Of a stretch of DNA of 64,000 nt, positions 36,458-43,537 are shown in pieces. The position numbers were made by a program, and so were the translations under genes. The DNA is from DASWNP01 sp036399175 (GTDB lineage Bacteria; Acidobacteriota; Blastocatellia; Pyrinomonadales; Pyrinomonadaceae), in contig DASWNP010000003.1 of the NCBI GenBank assembly GCA_036399175.1, positions 1 through 64,000 on the forward strand, in the 5' to 3' direction. The notes under the pieces were generated by a model, which did no database searches, was not told where the DNA came from, and saw only the letters and a program-made list of their open reading frames with translations. How positions within the stretch are numbered: position 1 is the first letter of the stretch; each line of letters begins with the position of its first letter.

Positions 36458-38146
36458 TTAATTCGCTTTCGCGGGTAATTCAACTGTAATCGTCGTGCCA
36501 TGACCTTCGCGGCTACGGACGTTGATTGTACCACCGTGGTCGCGGACGATTTGATAGACGATGGAGAGGCCGAGGCCGGTGCCGCCGGTGGTCGAAGAAG
36601 AGAAGGGCTCGAAGAGGCGTTCGACCTGTTCGGGCGACATGCCGCGCCCTGTGTCCGTGAAGGTGATGCGGCCACGACGATGCTCGGCGCGGCTCAGCTC
36701 GGCGCGCAGGCGTCCGCCTTCGGGCATGGCGGCCAGAGCGTTTCTCGCCAGATTCCAGAAGACCTGCTTGATGCTAGCGGAGTCGGCCATCGCCAGGACG
36801 GGCTCGTCGGGCAGACGCTCTTCGAGCGTGTGCCCGTCTCGAAGCTCGGGGCTGTGGCGCAGCAGCGTGAAGGTTTCGCGCAGCGGCTCGCGGAGGTCGA
36901 TTTCGGCGAGCGAGGGCGTGCGCGGGCGCGCGTAGGTCAGAAAGTCCGTGATGATGCGGTTGAGGCGGTCGGATTCGCGCAGGACTATCTCCATCAGCTC
37001 GGCCTGCGCGGGGTCGGCCTGTATCTCGGAGCGCAGCACTTGAATCGAGCCGCGCATCGAGGCCAGAGGATTTCGTACCTCGTGGGCGATGCCTGCGGCG
37101 ACGCGCCCGACCGCCGCGAGCTTGTCCTGTCGCCGCGTCGTCTCCTCCATCGTGCGGATGTGAGTCAGGTCTTGAAAGGTGATGACGAGGCCGGTGGTTT
37201 CGCCGCCTTCGGTCGAGAGCGGGAAGATGCTGTAGCCGAGGCGGACGCGAAGACCCTCGGCGGTCAGACAATCGGCCTCGAAGCGCGGGCTGGTCTCGCC
37301 TGTACTGGCGGCGCGCATGGAGTCTTCGATGTGGCTGGAAATCTCGCCGAAGAGGATAGAGACGTGCTGGCCGCGCAGAGTCGAAGCCGTGTAGCCGGTC
37401 ATCTCTTCGGCGGCGGCGTTGAAGGTGTAGATGCGCCCCTGCAAGTCGGTCGTCACCACCCCGGAGCGGATGGATTCGACGATGCGCTCGTGCAGCGCGC
37501 GCAGGTCTGCGAGCCTGTGTGTGGCTTCGATGAGCTGCACGTCGGAGCGCGACTGCCGACGCGCGAGCCAGTCGGCCAGAAGGCCGACGACGAGCAGGCC
37601 AACGTCGTTGAGGCCGACGGTTCCGACCACACGGCTCATCGGCGCGGAGACCGCTTCGCTGCCCGTGTCGCCGGGGAGCCATCCGGCAGCGGTCGAAAGC
37701 ATCGCGGTCGTGTAGCAGGCGGCGCAGCCGACCGAGGTGGCGAGTGCGGCGCGTGCGCCGAGAAAGATGCTCGCCAGTGAAATGACGACGATGTAGAGCG
37801 CCACGTAAGGCGAATGCAGGTCGCCCGTCGCCCAGACGAGCCACGTCACCAAAAGCACGTCGAAGAAGAATTGAACGGCGGCCTGAACGTCGAGGTCTAT
37901 CTTCGAGAAGCGGAGCGCGAGGGCGTAAGCGGCCGTGAGCGAAGCGACGACGGCGAGCATCAATCCGGCGAGCGCCGTGCCGTGCGCGGGCAGCCCGGCC
38001 GCGAGCCCCGTCGAAGACTCCCGCGTCCAGAGCGCGCCCGCTCCCAAAAGCAGCAGAATCGCCGCCAGTCTGCCCGCGATGAGCCAGCGCAGGCGGCGTC
38101 TGCGGCTCGACTCAAACTCGTTCGTAATCGCGCCGAGCGTTCGCAT
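36458..38146 (-). CDS. pilS: PilS-like sensor histidine kinase
   Basis: A 562-residue membrane kinase. About six helices occupy residues 20-200 (for example LAAILLLLGAGALW and GLMLAVVASLTAAYALAL), as in PilS. A PAS domain follows (RSGVVTTDLQGRIYTFNAAAEEMTGYTAS, about 225-330). The H-box is GRVAAGIAHEVRNPLASM, the N-box FWNLARNALAAM, G1 FTDTGRGMSPEQ, and G2 GTGLGLSIVYQIVRDHGG. An in-frame GTG six codons upstream is a possible start. With pilR and the pilins it forms a pilus regulon. Confidence 0.9.
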   Translation of the reverse strand: MRTLGAITNEFESSRRRRLRWLIAGRLAAILLLLGAGALWTRESSTGLAAGLPAHGTALAGLMLAVVASLTAAYALALRFSKIDLDVQAAVQFFFDVLLVTWLVWATGDLHSPYVALYIVVISLASIFLGARAALATSVGCAACYTTAMLSTAAGWLPGDTGSEAVSAPMSRVVGTVGLNDVGLLVVGLLADWLARRQSRSDVQLIEATHRLADLRALHERIVESIRSGVVTTDLQGRIYTFNAAAEEMTGYTASTLRGQHVSILFGEISSHIEDSMRAASTGETSPRFEADCLTAEGLRVRLGYSIFPLSTEGGETTGLVITFQDLTHIRTMEETTRRQDKLAAVGRVAAGIAHEVRNPLASMRGSIQVLRSEIQADPAQAELMEIVLRESDRLNRIITDFLTYARPRTPSLAEIDLREPLRETFTLLRHSPELRDGHTLEERLPDEPVLAMADSASIKQVFWNLARNALAAMPEGGRLRAELSRAEHRRGRITFTDTGRGMSPEQVERLFEPFSSSTTGGTGLGLSIVYQIVRDHGGTINVRSREGHGTTITVELPAKAN

Positions 38147-38352
38147 GCCGCTTAAGCCTAGCACAATCGACGCGGGCGCGGAGAGAGGGAAAATTTGCGA
38201 GCCGGTTTTTGTTTCAAGATGAGTGTTGCAAAATACGGCGCGCGCGGTTAGATTGTCGGCGGTTTCCTAAGAAACTTTTCAAGGTGGAGGTCTCCCCGAC
38301 AGATTTGGGTTGTGCCTCTCCCTCATCACAGAATGTTGGAGGTAGAGACAAA

Positions 38353-38544
38353 GTGCCGACCGGAACATGCCCTGATTGCGAAGCAGATGTACACGTCGAT
38401 TCCGACGCCGACAAAGGCCACACGGTTTCCTGCGACGAATGCGGAACCTCGCTCGAAATCGTCGGACTCGACCCCGTTGAATTAGACATCGTCGATGAGG
38501 AAGACGACGATATGGACGACGAGGAGGACGACGAAGAGTTCTAA
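38353..38544 (+). CDS. LysW-like zinc-ribbon acidic protein
   Basis: A 63-residue protein starting at GTG 38353, with GGAGG at 38338-38342. It has two CxxC pairs (CPDC near residue 6, CDEC near residue 27), then LEIVGLDPVELDI and a very acidic tail. This matches LysW, the carrier protein that holds amino-group-protected intermediates of lysine or arginine synthesis through its C-terminal Glu. The usual EDWGE end is absent; the protein ends DDEEF. Either it is a LysW relative with another role or the end is processed. No lysX, argC or argB-like partners are in the window. The frame is open further upstream without a ribosome-binding site. Confidence 0.8.
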   Translation: MPTGTCPDCEADVHVDSDADKGHTVSCDECGTSLEIVGLDPVELDIVDEEDDDMDDEEDDEEF

Positions 38545-38550
38545 CAGCCG

Positions 38551-38623
38551 TAAATCGTGAATCGTAAATCGTGAATAGAAAGAACCGGTTTTAACTATTT
38601 ACGATTTACGATTCACGATTTAC
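38551..38623. repeat. Heptamer inverted repeat (AATCGTG family)
   Basis: Left arm 38551-38578 reads AAATCGT, GAATCGT, AAATCGT, GAATAG; right arm 38595-38623 reads CTATTT, ACGATTT, ACGATTC, ACGATTT, AC. The apex is GAACCGGTTTTAA. The stop of the VWA gene (38620-38622) lies in the right arm. Confidence 0.88.
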
Positions 38624-39678
38624 TTGTCGTTTGATTTATAGGTCGTGCGGCTTTGGCGGACTTGGAGGCCGCGCGGGGCTTCGATGCGGATGGTGTGGGT
38701 GCGTCCGTCGCGCCGTTTCTCTTCGGGCGGGTAGAAGGCGAGCACGTAGGAGGCTGTCACCTCTTCGGCCAGGGCTTTGAAGAGCGGTCGGTAATCTTTA
38801 TCTGTCGCGTAGACGTTCGTGCCGCCGGTCTTTTCGACGAGTCCGCTCACGTCGAGGGGGGTGGGCAGAGGCGAATGGGCGGCGGAGGCTGAGGCCAGGA
38901 GGCGCGAGTAGGAGGGGAGCGTCACGGTGTAGATACTCACCTCGGCAGCGTTGGCGCGCTCGACGACGGTCTGCGGCGAGACCGTATCGCCGACCGGAAA
39001 GCCGTCGGTGATGACGACGACGGCGCGCTTCATCAGACGCCTTTCGCGCGTGCGCGGAGCGCGGCGCACGAGCAGGCGAATCGCATCGTCTACGGCATCG
39101 TAAACGTGCGTTGACATGCCGTTCACGTCGCGCGCGAGTCGCTCGGCGGCGCGTTCGAGCTTGCGCGGGTCGTTAGTAAAACCCTGCTGAATCTTGCTGT
39201 CCATCCCGAAGCTCATCACGGCGAAAGAGGCCGACTGCTCCGACATCTGCCTGGCGAACTCGCGCATCGCGTGCCCGATGTTGAGCATCTCGTCGGCCGT
39301 CATGCTCCCCGACACGTCAACCGCGAAGACTACCGCCACGGGGCGCGGCTCGCCGCCCCGACGCTCGACGTTGAAGAAAGAAATGGGACGCTCGACTCCG
39401 TCCTCGTAGAGCTTGAAATCCTCCGCGCGCAGGTTGCGCACCGGAGTGCCACCGGCGTCCGTCACCGTCACATCGACGAGCACCAAATCCGTATCGACGC
39501 GCACAACCTCGTCGGGGTCTTCCGCCGCCCTATCTTGCGCCGCAGCCGTGCGCGTCCACGCGGCAGAGAACGCGAAAACGAGTAGCGACAGGAAGAGCGC
39601 GTAAGAGCGAGCCGTGCGTGTGTGCTTGCGCGCGTGCGCGGGGACGAGGCCGGGGGGCGAGTTAAGAGAGGCTGACAT
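38620..39678 (-). CDS. VWA-domain secreted protein (acidobacterial VWFA type)
   Basis: A 352-residue exported protein. The signal peptide is near ALFLSLLVFAFSAAW, with cleavage near TAAAQD. Next comes VRVDTDLVLVDVTVTDAGGTPVRNL, a beta-sandwich front common to this family, then a von Willebrand A domain with a MIDAS motif AVDVSGSMTADEM (D-x-S-x-S). VVVITDGFPVGD supplies the late Asp. Members are abundant in acidobacteria and of unknown role; adhesion or protein interaction is typical of VWA. The ATG at 39678 is used. Promoter evidence lies directly upstream. Confidence 0.85.
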   Translation of the reverse strand: MSASLNSPPGLVPAHARKHTRTARSYALFLSLLVFAFSAAWTRTAAAQDRAAEDPDEVVRVDTDLVLVDVTVTDAGGTPVRNLRAEDFKLYEDGVERPISFFNVERRGGEPRPVAVVFAVDVSGSMTADEMLNIGHAMREFARQMSEQSASFAVMSFGMDSKIQQGFTNDPRKLERAAERLARDVNGMSTHVYDAVDDAIRLLVRRAPRTRERRLMKRAVVVITDGFPVGDTVSPQTVVERANAAEVSIYTVTLPSYSRLLASASAAHSPLPTPLDVSGLVEKTGGTNVYATDKDYRPLFKALAEEVTASYVLAFYPPEEKRRDGRTHTIRIEAPRGLQVRQSRTTYKSNDK

Positions 39679-39722
39679 AAAAACTCGGAAACGAACGGGC
39701 AAAGCTTCGAGGAGGCTCAAGT

Positions 39723-39752
39723 ATTATACGGAGTCTAACGGCTTCTTGTCAT
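39723..39752 (-). promoter_or_regulatory. Sigma-70 promoter of the VWA gene
   Basis: On the minus strand ATGACA (39747-39752) precedes TATAAT (39723-39728) by an 18-base spacer. The start would fall about 35-40 bases before the ATG at 39678. Confidence 0.6.
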
Positions 39753-39836
39753 ACCGGAAGCGAACGACGGGCAACACGATGCGTCGCTCCGGGCATCAAG
39801 TAAGCTCCGGCCGCCTCGAATTTGAAGCGAGCGGTC

Positions 39837-39862
39837 TTGGTGCCTTATCCGCGTGATATAAT
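39837..39862 (+). promoter_or_regulatory. Extended -10 promoter for the CNA-B-like gene
   Basis: TGATATAAT at 39854-39862 is a TGn-TATAAT extended -10 element. A weak -35 (TTGGTG or TCTTGG) lies 14 to 16 bases earlier. The gene starts at 39930, giving about a 60-base leader with a GAGAGGTGAG ribosome-binding site. Confidence 0.5.
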
Positions 39863-39929
39863 CTCCCGAAACAAAAGGGCGTCGCTGCCTGCCGTTGCGG
39901 CGACGGCAATCGTCCGAGAGGTGAGTTAG

Positions 39930-40556
39930 ATGCTTCTGCGTAATAGAATCGGTGCTTTCGTGCTCGCGCTCGCGCTGGCCGTTGTGTGCTTCGCCCAAGC
40001 CAAGACGACGGGCGGCATCAAGGGCAAGGTGAAGGTGGATAGCAGCTCGACGCCGGAGAACGTGGCCGTCATCGTCCGTCGTGGAGAAGAGGAAGTGAAG
40101 CGCGCGGCGACGAATCGAAAGGGCGAGTTCGTCATCCAGGGACTTGAGCCGGGCATCTACGGCATCACTTTTCGCAAGCCCGGCCTGAGCGTCGGCACTT
40201 TGGAGAAGGTCGAAGTCCGCGCGGGCAAGATGCGCTCTTTGAGCGAGCACCTGTTTCTTCCGGTCGATACGGGCGCGCTCGCTTTCGTGCGCGGGAGCGT
40301 CTTCAATCCGGCGGGCAGAAGCGTACCCGGCGCAAGGGTCGAAATCGCCCTCGTCGAGCCGGACGGCTCGGCCAAAAAAATCGACGGGCGCATCACGAAC
40401 GAACTCGGCCTCTTCGTCTTTCGCCTGACGGCCGAGCGTGCGCGCTATCGCATCACCGTCAAAGCCGACCAAATGGAGACAGCCACGCAGGAGGTCGAAG
40501 TGGAGGGAGCAGGGCGCAGCAACATCGCCATCACCCTCCGCCCGGCAGCCAAATAG
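39930..40556 (+). CDS. Secreted carboxypeptidase-regulatory-like domain protein
   Basis: A 208-residue exported protein with a signal peptide (MLLRNRIGAFVLALALAVVC). Two beta-sandwich repeats of the carboxypeptidase-regulatory or CNA-B kind follow, seen from TGGIKGKVKVD...ATNRKGEFVIQGLEPGIYGITF and FVRGSVFNPAGRSVPGARVEI...ITNELGLFVFRLTAERARYRITV. The G-x-F-x-F-x-x-L-x-P-G-x-Y pattern identifies the first. Such domains usually mediate extracellular binding. The function is not further known. Confidence 0.8.
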   Translation: MLLRNRIGAFVLALALAVVCFAQAKTTGGIKGKVKVDSSSTPENVAVIVRRGEEEVKRAATNRKGEFVIQGLEPGIYGITFRKPGLSVGTLEKVEVRAGKMRSLSEHLFLPVDTGALAFVRGSVFNPAGRSVPGARVEIALVEPDGSAKKIDGRITNELGLFVFRLTAERARYRITVKADQMETATQEVEVEGAGRSNIAITLRPAAK

Positions 40557-40578
40557 ATGCGCGGCTGAACTTTTCGCC

Positions 40579-40881
40579 GTGAACGATGAACAGCCTTCAG
40601 ATAATACCGCCGCCGCGCATCCTGCGCGCGACCAGTTCCTGACCGCGCGACAGCTCGCCGAGATTCTACAGGTGAGCGAATCCACAGTCCGCCGCCTCGC
40701 CAGAGACGGGCGCATCCCCTCAGTCCGCATCACCTCCCGCATCACACGCTTTCATCTACAGGCCGTCCGCGATGCCCTCGACGGCACGCCCCGCCGCCCC
40801 ACCCGCCCCCGCCGCTCTAACACCGACCCGCGCCAGGACGACTCGCAGCTATTATTCAAAGAAATGATGAACGCGGAGTGA
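40579..40881 (+). CDS. Excisionase-type helix-turn-helix DNA-binding protein
   Basis: A 100-residue protein with an N-terminal disordered stretch and an Xis/MerR-like domain: FLTARQLAEILQVSESTVRRLARDGRIPSVRI. The start is likely the GTG at 40579; the frame is open further upstream but overlaps the preceding gene. The C-terminal tail is Arg-rich and disordered, ending with KEMMNAE encoded by a repeat arm. No integrase or phage gene is near. It probably binds DNA as a small regulator. Confidence 0.75.
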   Translation: MNDEQPSDNTAAAHPARDQFLTARQLAEILQVSESTVRRLARDGRIPSVRITSRITRFHLQAVRDALDGTPRRPTRPRRSNTDPRQDDSQLLFKEMMNAE

Positions 40882-40943
40882 TGAATGATGAATGAAAGAC
40901 AAGTTGCTTTTAATTCATCATTCCGCATTCCGCATTCATCATT
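40862..40943. repeat. Heptamer inverted repeat holding two stop codons
   Basis: Left arm 40862-40897 reads AATGATG, AACGCGG, AGTGATG, AATGATG, AATGAAAG; right arm 40911-40943 reads ATTCATC, ATTCCGC, ATTCCGC, ATTCATC, ATTTG. Both convergent genes end inside it: TGA at 40879-40881 (plus) and TGA at 40939-40941 (minus). Confidence 0.88.
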
Positions 40944-41178
40944 TGTTTTTCTCGTTCTGCCTGACTCGTTCGCGCAGGCGTGCGATGTCGCGGAAGACGA
41001 CTTCGAGGGCGAGGACGACGATGAAGAGGACGGCGGCGAAGAGTAGTAAGAGCGTGCGGGCGGAGAGGGGAGAGGGGTTGGAGAAGGCTGCGAGTAGCAG
41101 TGCGAGGATGCCGCCGAAGATGACGACGAGGAGGATGCGGTAAGGCCAGATGTCGCGTCGCTTGCTTCGTTCTTTCAT
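40939..41178 (-). CDS. Small membrane protein (79 aa)
   Basis: A 79-residue protein with two hydrophobic helices: ILLVVIFGGILALLLAAFS (about 15-33) and LLLLFAAVLFIVVLALEVV (about 42-60). The end is charged (RLRERVRQNEKNK). I do not recognise a family. It overlaps the upstream gene by 4 bases (ATGA), which makes it the last gene of a four-gene envelope cluster (42753 to 40939). Confidence 0.7.
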   Translation of the reverse strand: MKERSKRRDIWPYRILLVVIFGGILALLLAAFSNPSPLSARTLLLLFAAVLFIVVLALEVVFRDIARLRERVRQNEKNK

Positions 41179-41774
41179 TGTTGTGCGCGCCGCCGCGCGC
41201 GCAGGGTTTTGAGAGTCGCGTTCACGTCAACCCACTTGCCGGCGCGGCGTAGATAGACGCGCGGCTCTCTGGGGGGAAATCTTCTGGCGAAGGCCGGGTT
41301 GGCGGCGAGAAGCGGGCGCACGGTCGAAGCCTCGCCCGTCGTGATGCGCCAGCGCCCGCCCTCGCGCACCATGTACTGGCGCGCGACCAGCTTGCCCTCG
41401 CCCTGAAAAGGCTGCAACGCGCGACCGTAGACCACCGTATCGGCGACGGCCAAATCGCCCGCCACTCTCAAAGCTTCCACTTCCAGCCTGTCCAGCTCGA
41501 ACATCCCGCGCGCGCGATTCAGAGCACTCACGAAACGCTCGCGCGAAATGCGTCGCTGCGAAGACGACGGCAAAACCTCGTAGAGCCCGCCGTACTCTCC
41601 GCCGCGCAGCATTTGAAAGGCGCGCTCCAAAGCCTGACGCGCATCATTCTCGCTCGCCTGCGCGGGCGTCGCGGCGCAAACGCTCGCGCCCGACGCAGAC
41701 AGCAGCGCAGCGAGCACGACTCCGAGCGCCGCCGTCACGCCGTATCTATTCGTTTTCATTAAGAATCTTCTCAT
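41175..41774 (-). CDS. Secreted protein of unknown function, NTF2-like guess
   Basis: A 199-residue exported protein with a signal peptide (MKTNRYGVTAALGVVLAALL). The mature part begins with a helix (ASENDARQALERAFQMLRGGEYGGLYEVL) and continues as alternating helices and strands (DLAVADTVVYGRAL, EGKLVARQYMVREGGRWRI), reminiscent of NTF2-like or DUF4440 domains but not certain. ATG at 41774 has GAGGGGG eight bases upstream and is chosen; ATG at 41759 is also good. It overlaps both neighbours slightly. Confidence 0.7.
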   Translation of the reverse strand: MRRFLMKTNRYGVTAALGVVLAALLSASGASVCAATPAQASENDARQALERAFQMLRGGEYGGLYEVLPSSSQRRISRERFVSALNRARGMFELDRLEVEALRVAGDLAVADTVVYGRALQPFQGEGKLVARQYMVREGGRWRITTGEASTVRPLLAANPAFARRFPPREPRVYLRRAGKWVDVNATLKTLRARRRAQQ

Positions 41775-42150
41775 CTCTTCTTCCCCCTCGTTCGGACAGG
41801 CTGCCCCCTTCGATGTCGCCGTGACGAAAGCCGTTGCGCACGTTGATGAACCACGCGACGACGCCGAGAGCCGCCGCGACGAAGGCCGCGTCCGTCTGCT
41901 CGTAGAACATGAAGGCAATCGCTCCGAGCAGGCAGACGGCGGCGATGGCGTTCCAGAGCAAAGGCGAGACAGGCAGCGCATCAATCAAACGCGTCGAGAC
42001 CGCGCCGCGACGGCGCTCGTCTGCTTTCTCTCCCGACTCGTCCTGCTCTTCGTCGTCTATATCAGACGACGCTTCATCCGTCGCTTCGTCTTCAAGGCGC
42101 GTCGCCTCTGCGGGTTGGCTCGCGGCTTCGATTTTGTAACTCTCTTTCAA
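41746..42150 (-). CDS. Membrane protein of unknown function (134 aa)
   Basis: A 134-residue protein with an acidic, disordered first half (EDEATDEASSDIDDEEQDE) and two hydrophobic helices (LLWNAIAAVCLLGAIAFMFY and AAFVAAALGVVAWFINV) in the second. The tail is short and basic. No family recognised. It is 9 bases after the DsbD-N-like gene and overlaps the next gene, so it belongs to the same operon. Confidence 0.68.
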   Translation of the reverse strand: MKESYKIEAASQPAEATRLEDEATDEASSDIDDEEQDESGEKADERRRGAVSTRLIDALPVSPLLWNAIAAVCLLGAIAFMFYEQTDAAFVAAALGVVAWFINVRNGFRHGDIEGGSLSERGGRRDEKILNENE

Positions 42151-42159
42151 GACGCGCCC

Positions 42160-42753
42160 TCATTTGACGTTGACGGGGATGGAAGTCTCGATAGTGCGCG
42201 GCGGATAGCACGCGCTGTCGTCGCAGGGCTGGACGCGGACTTTGGCGCTGAGCGTGCGTGAGCCCTTGCGCGCGACGGCTTCGGCGCGGAGCGGCAGCTT
42301 GATAAAAACCGCGCCCTCGTAGACGGCGAGCATCTGCGGGTCGAAGGCAAACTTCTTCGAGAGAGCGGGCGGGTAGACGGGCTTCCCCGGGCTGATTCCT
42401 TCCTCGGCGGCGACGCTGAGTTCGGTCGGGATGAGATAAGAGTGCGTCGGGGGATTGGCGTTGACGTGATAGCCTTCGTCGATTTCCAGACGCACGGAAG
42501 CCTCCGCCGCGCCGCCCGCGCGAATCTCCAGAGCTTCGGCGCTCGCGCGCACGATGTTCGCCGAAGGAGCGCCCGGCGCGCTCGTGGCTGTGGTCGCTGT
42601 CGTCTCAGGCTTCACAGCCGTCGTCGCCGAAGCAGCTTTTGAGTCGGCGTCGGTATTGCCGCCGGTCGCGCTCGGCTGTCCGCCGCAGGCGGCGCAAGCG
42701 AGCACGAGAAGCGCGGCGCTGGAGAAGAGAAGAAGCTTGCGGGGACGCGTCAT
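42160..42753 (-). CDS. DsbD N-terminal-like lipoprotein
   Basis: A 197-residue predicted lipoprotein. The signal peptide is MTRPRKLLLFSSAALLVLAC with a lipobox near ACAAC. A Thr/Ala-rich linker is followed by a beta-rich domain (about 75-195) resembling the DsbD N-terminal (PF11412) fold, seen in VRLEIDEGYHVNANPPTHSYLIPTEL and RVQPCDDSACYPP. The two Cys in QPCDDSACYPP match the DsbD-alpha redox pair. It may accept reducing power in the periplasm; no transmembrane DsbD part is present. ATG at 42753 begins the signal peptide. Confidence 0.8.
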   Translation of the reverse strand: MTRPRKLLLFSSAALLVLACAACGGQPSATGGNTDADSKAASATTAVKPETTATTATSAPGAPSANIVRASAEALEIRAGGAAEASVRLEIDEGYHVNANPPTHSYLIPTELSVAAEEGISPGKPVYPPALSKKFAFDPQMLAVYEGAVFIKLPLRAEAVARKGSRTLSAKVRVQPCDDSACYPPRTIETSIPVNVK

Positions 42754-42815
42754 GCAGGCAGTGTAAGGCGAGAGGCGCGAAGTCTCAAAGCGGGGAGCGA
42801 ACCTCTTGTTCGGCG

Positions 42816-43439
42816 TCAGGCGCGCGGCGCATCTCCGGCGCTTCGTCCGCCGAAGAAGTCGCGCGCGGAGGCGAACATGCGCCGCAGACGACGGACGACC
42901 TTCGGCAGAATCCACACGAGCACGAGCAGGAAAATAAAGATGACGACCAGAATCACCACCGGATGAAGCACGGCCAGCACGAGCGCCCCGACGGCGAAGA
43001 CATCCTCTAAGAACGAGAGCGCCCAGTTCGTCACCGGCTCGGGGCTGACGTTGGCCGCCGCGCGCACGGTCGCCTTCGTGCCGTGCGTCGAGAGGGCGAG
43101 CCCGCCGCCGACGAGCAGGGCGACGACGCGCAAGGCCGGGTCGAGGTCTGCGGTCGCCGAGAGCGCGATGATAGCGCCCGCCGGAACGCGTATGAACGTG
43201 TGCACCGCGTCCCAGACGGTATCGACGTAAGGCACTTTATCGGCGACGAACTCGACGGCGTAGAGCGCGAGCGCGACGCCGATAATCCACCAGTTGTCGA
43301 GCACGTCGAGCGCGCCCGGCAGACGCCCCACCAGCTCGTAACGCTGAAGCAAGCCGAGCACCGCGACCGTCGCATACAGGTTAATCCCCGATGTCCACGC
43401 CGCGCCGAAAGCCAGCCCGATAATCTCTATAACATTCAT
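42816..43439 (-). CDS. DUF4126-like membrane protein
   Basis: A 207-residue integral membrane protein with about five helices. It starts MNVIEIIGLAFGAAWTSGINLYATV, has VAGLLQ-like ATVAVLGLLQRYELVGRLPGAL, then WWIIGVALALYAVEFVADKVPYVDTVWDAVHTFIRVPAGA, which is the DUF4126 signature. The family function is unknown. The ATG at 43439 begins just after a heptamer element. The C-terminus is basic and ends GDAPRA. Confidence 0.82.
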   Translation of the reverse strand: MNVIEIIGLAFGAAWTSGINLYATVAVLGLLQRYELVGRLPGALDVLDNWWIIGVALALYAVEFVADKVPYVDTVWDAVHTFIRVPAGAIIALSATADLDPALRVVALLVGGGLALSTHGTKATVRAAANVSPEPVTNWALSFLEDVFAVGALVLAVLHPVVILVVIFIFLLVLVWILPKVVRRLRRMFASARDFFGGRSAGDAPRA

Positions 43440-43448
43440 CAGAAAAAC

Positions 43449-43537
43449 AAATGATGAATGATGAATGCGGAATGATGAATCGAAAACGAGAAGGCGGCTG
43501 CCTTTCATTCCGCATTCATCATTCCGCATTCATCATT
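43449..43537. repeat. Heptamer inverted repeat (AATGATG/AATGCGG family)
   Basis: Left arm 43449-43480 reads AAATGATG, AATGATG, AATGCGG, AATGATG; right arm 43505-43537 reads CATTCCG, CATTCAT, CATTCCG, CATTCAT, CATTC. The apex carries a GGCGGCTGCC palindrome. The NtrC gene stop is at its right edge. Confidence 0.88.

Noticed and set aside
40579..40881. Integrated element marked by the excisionase-like protein
   Set aside because: No integrase, recombinase or direct repeats flank it. The helix-turn-helix type is common in ordinary regulators.
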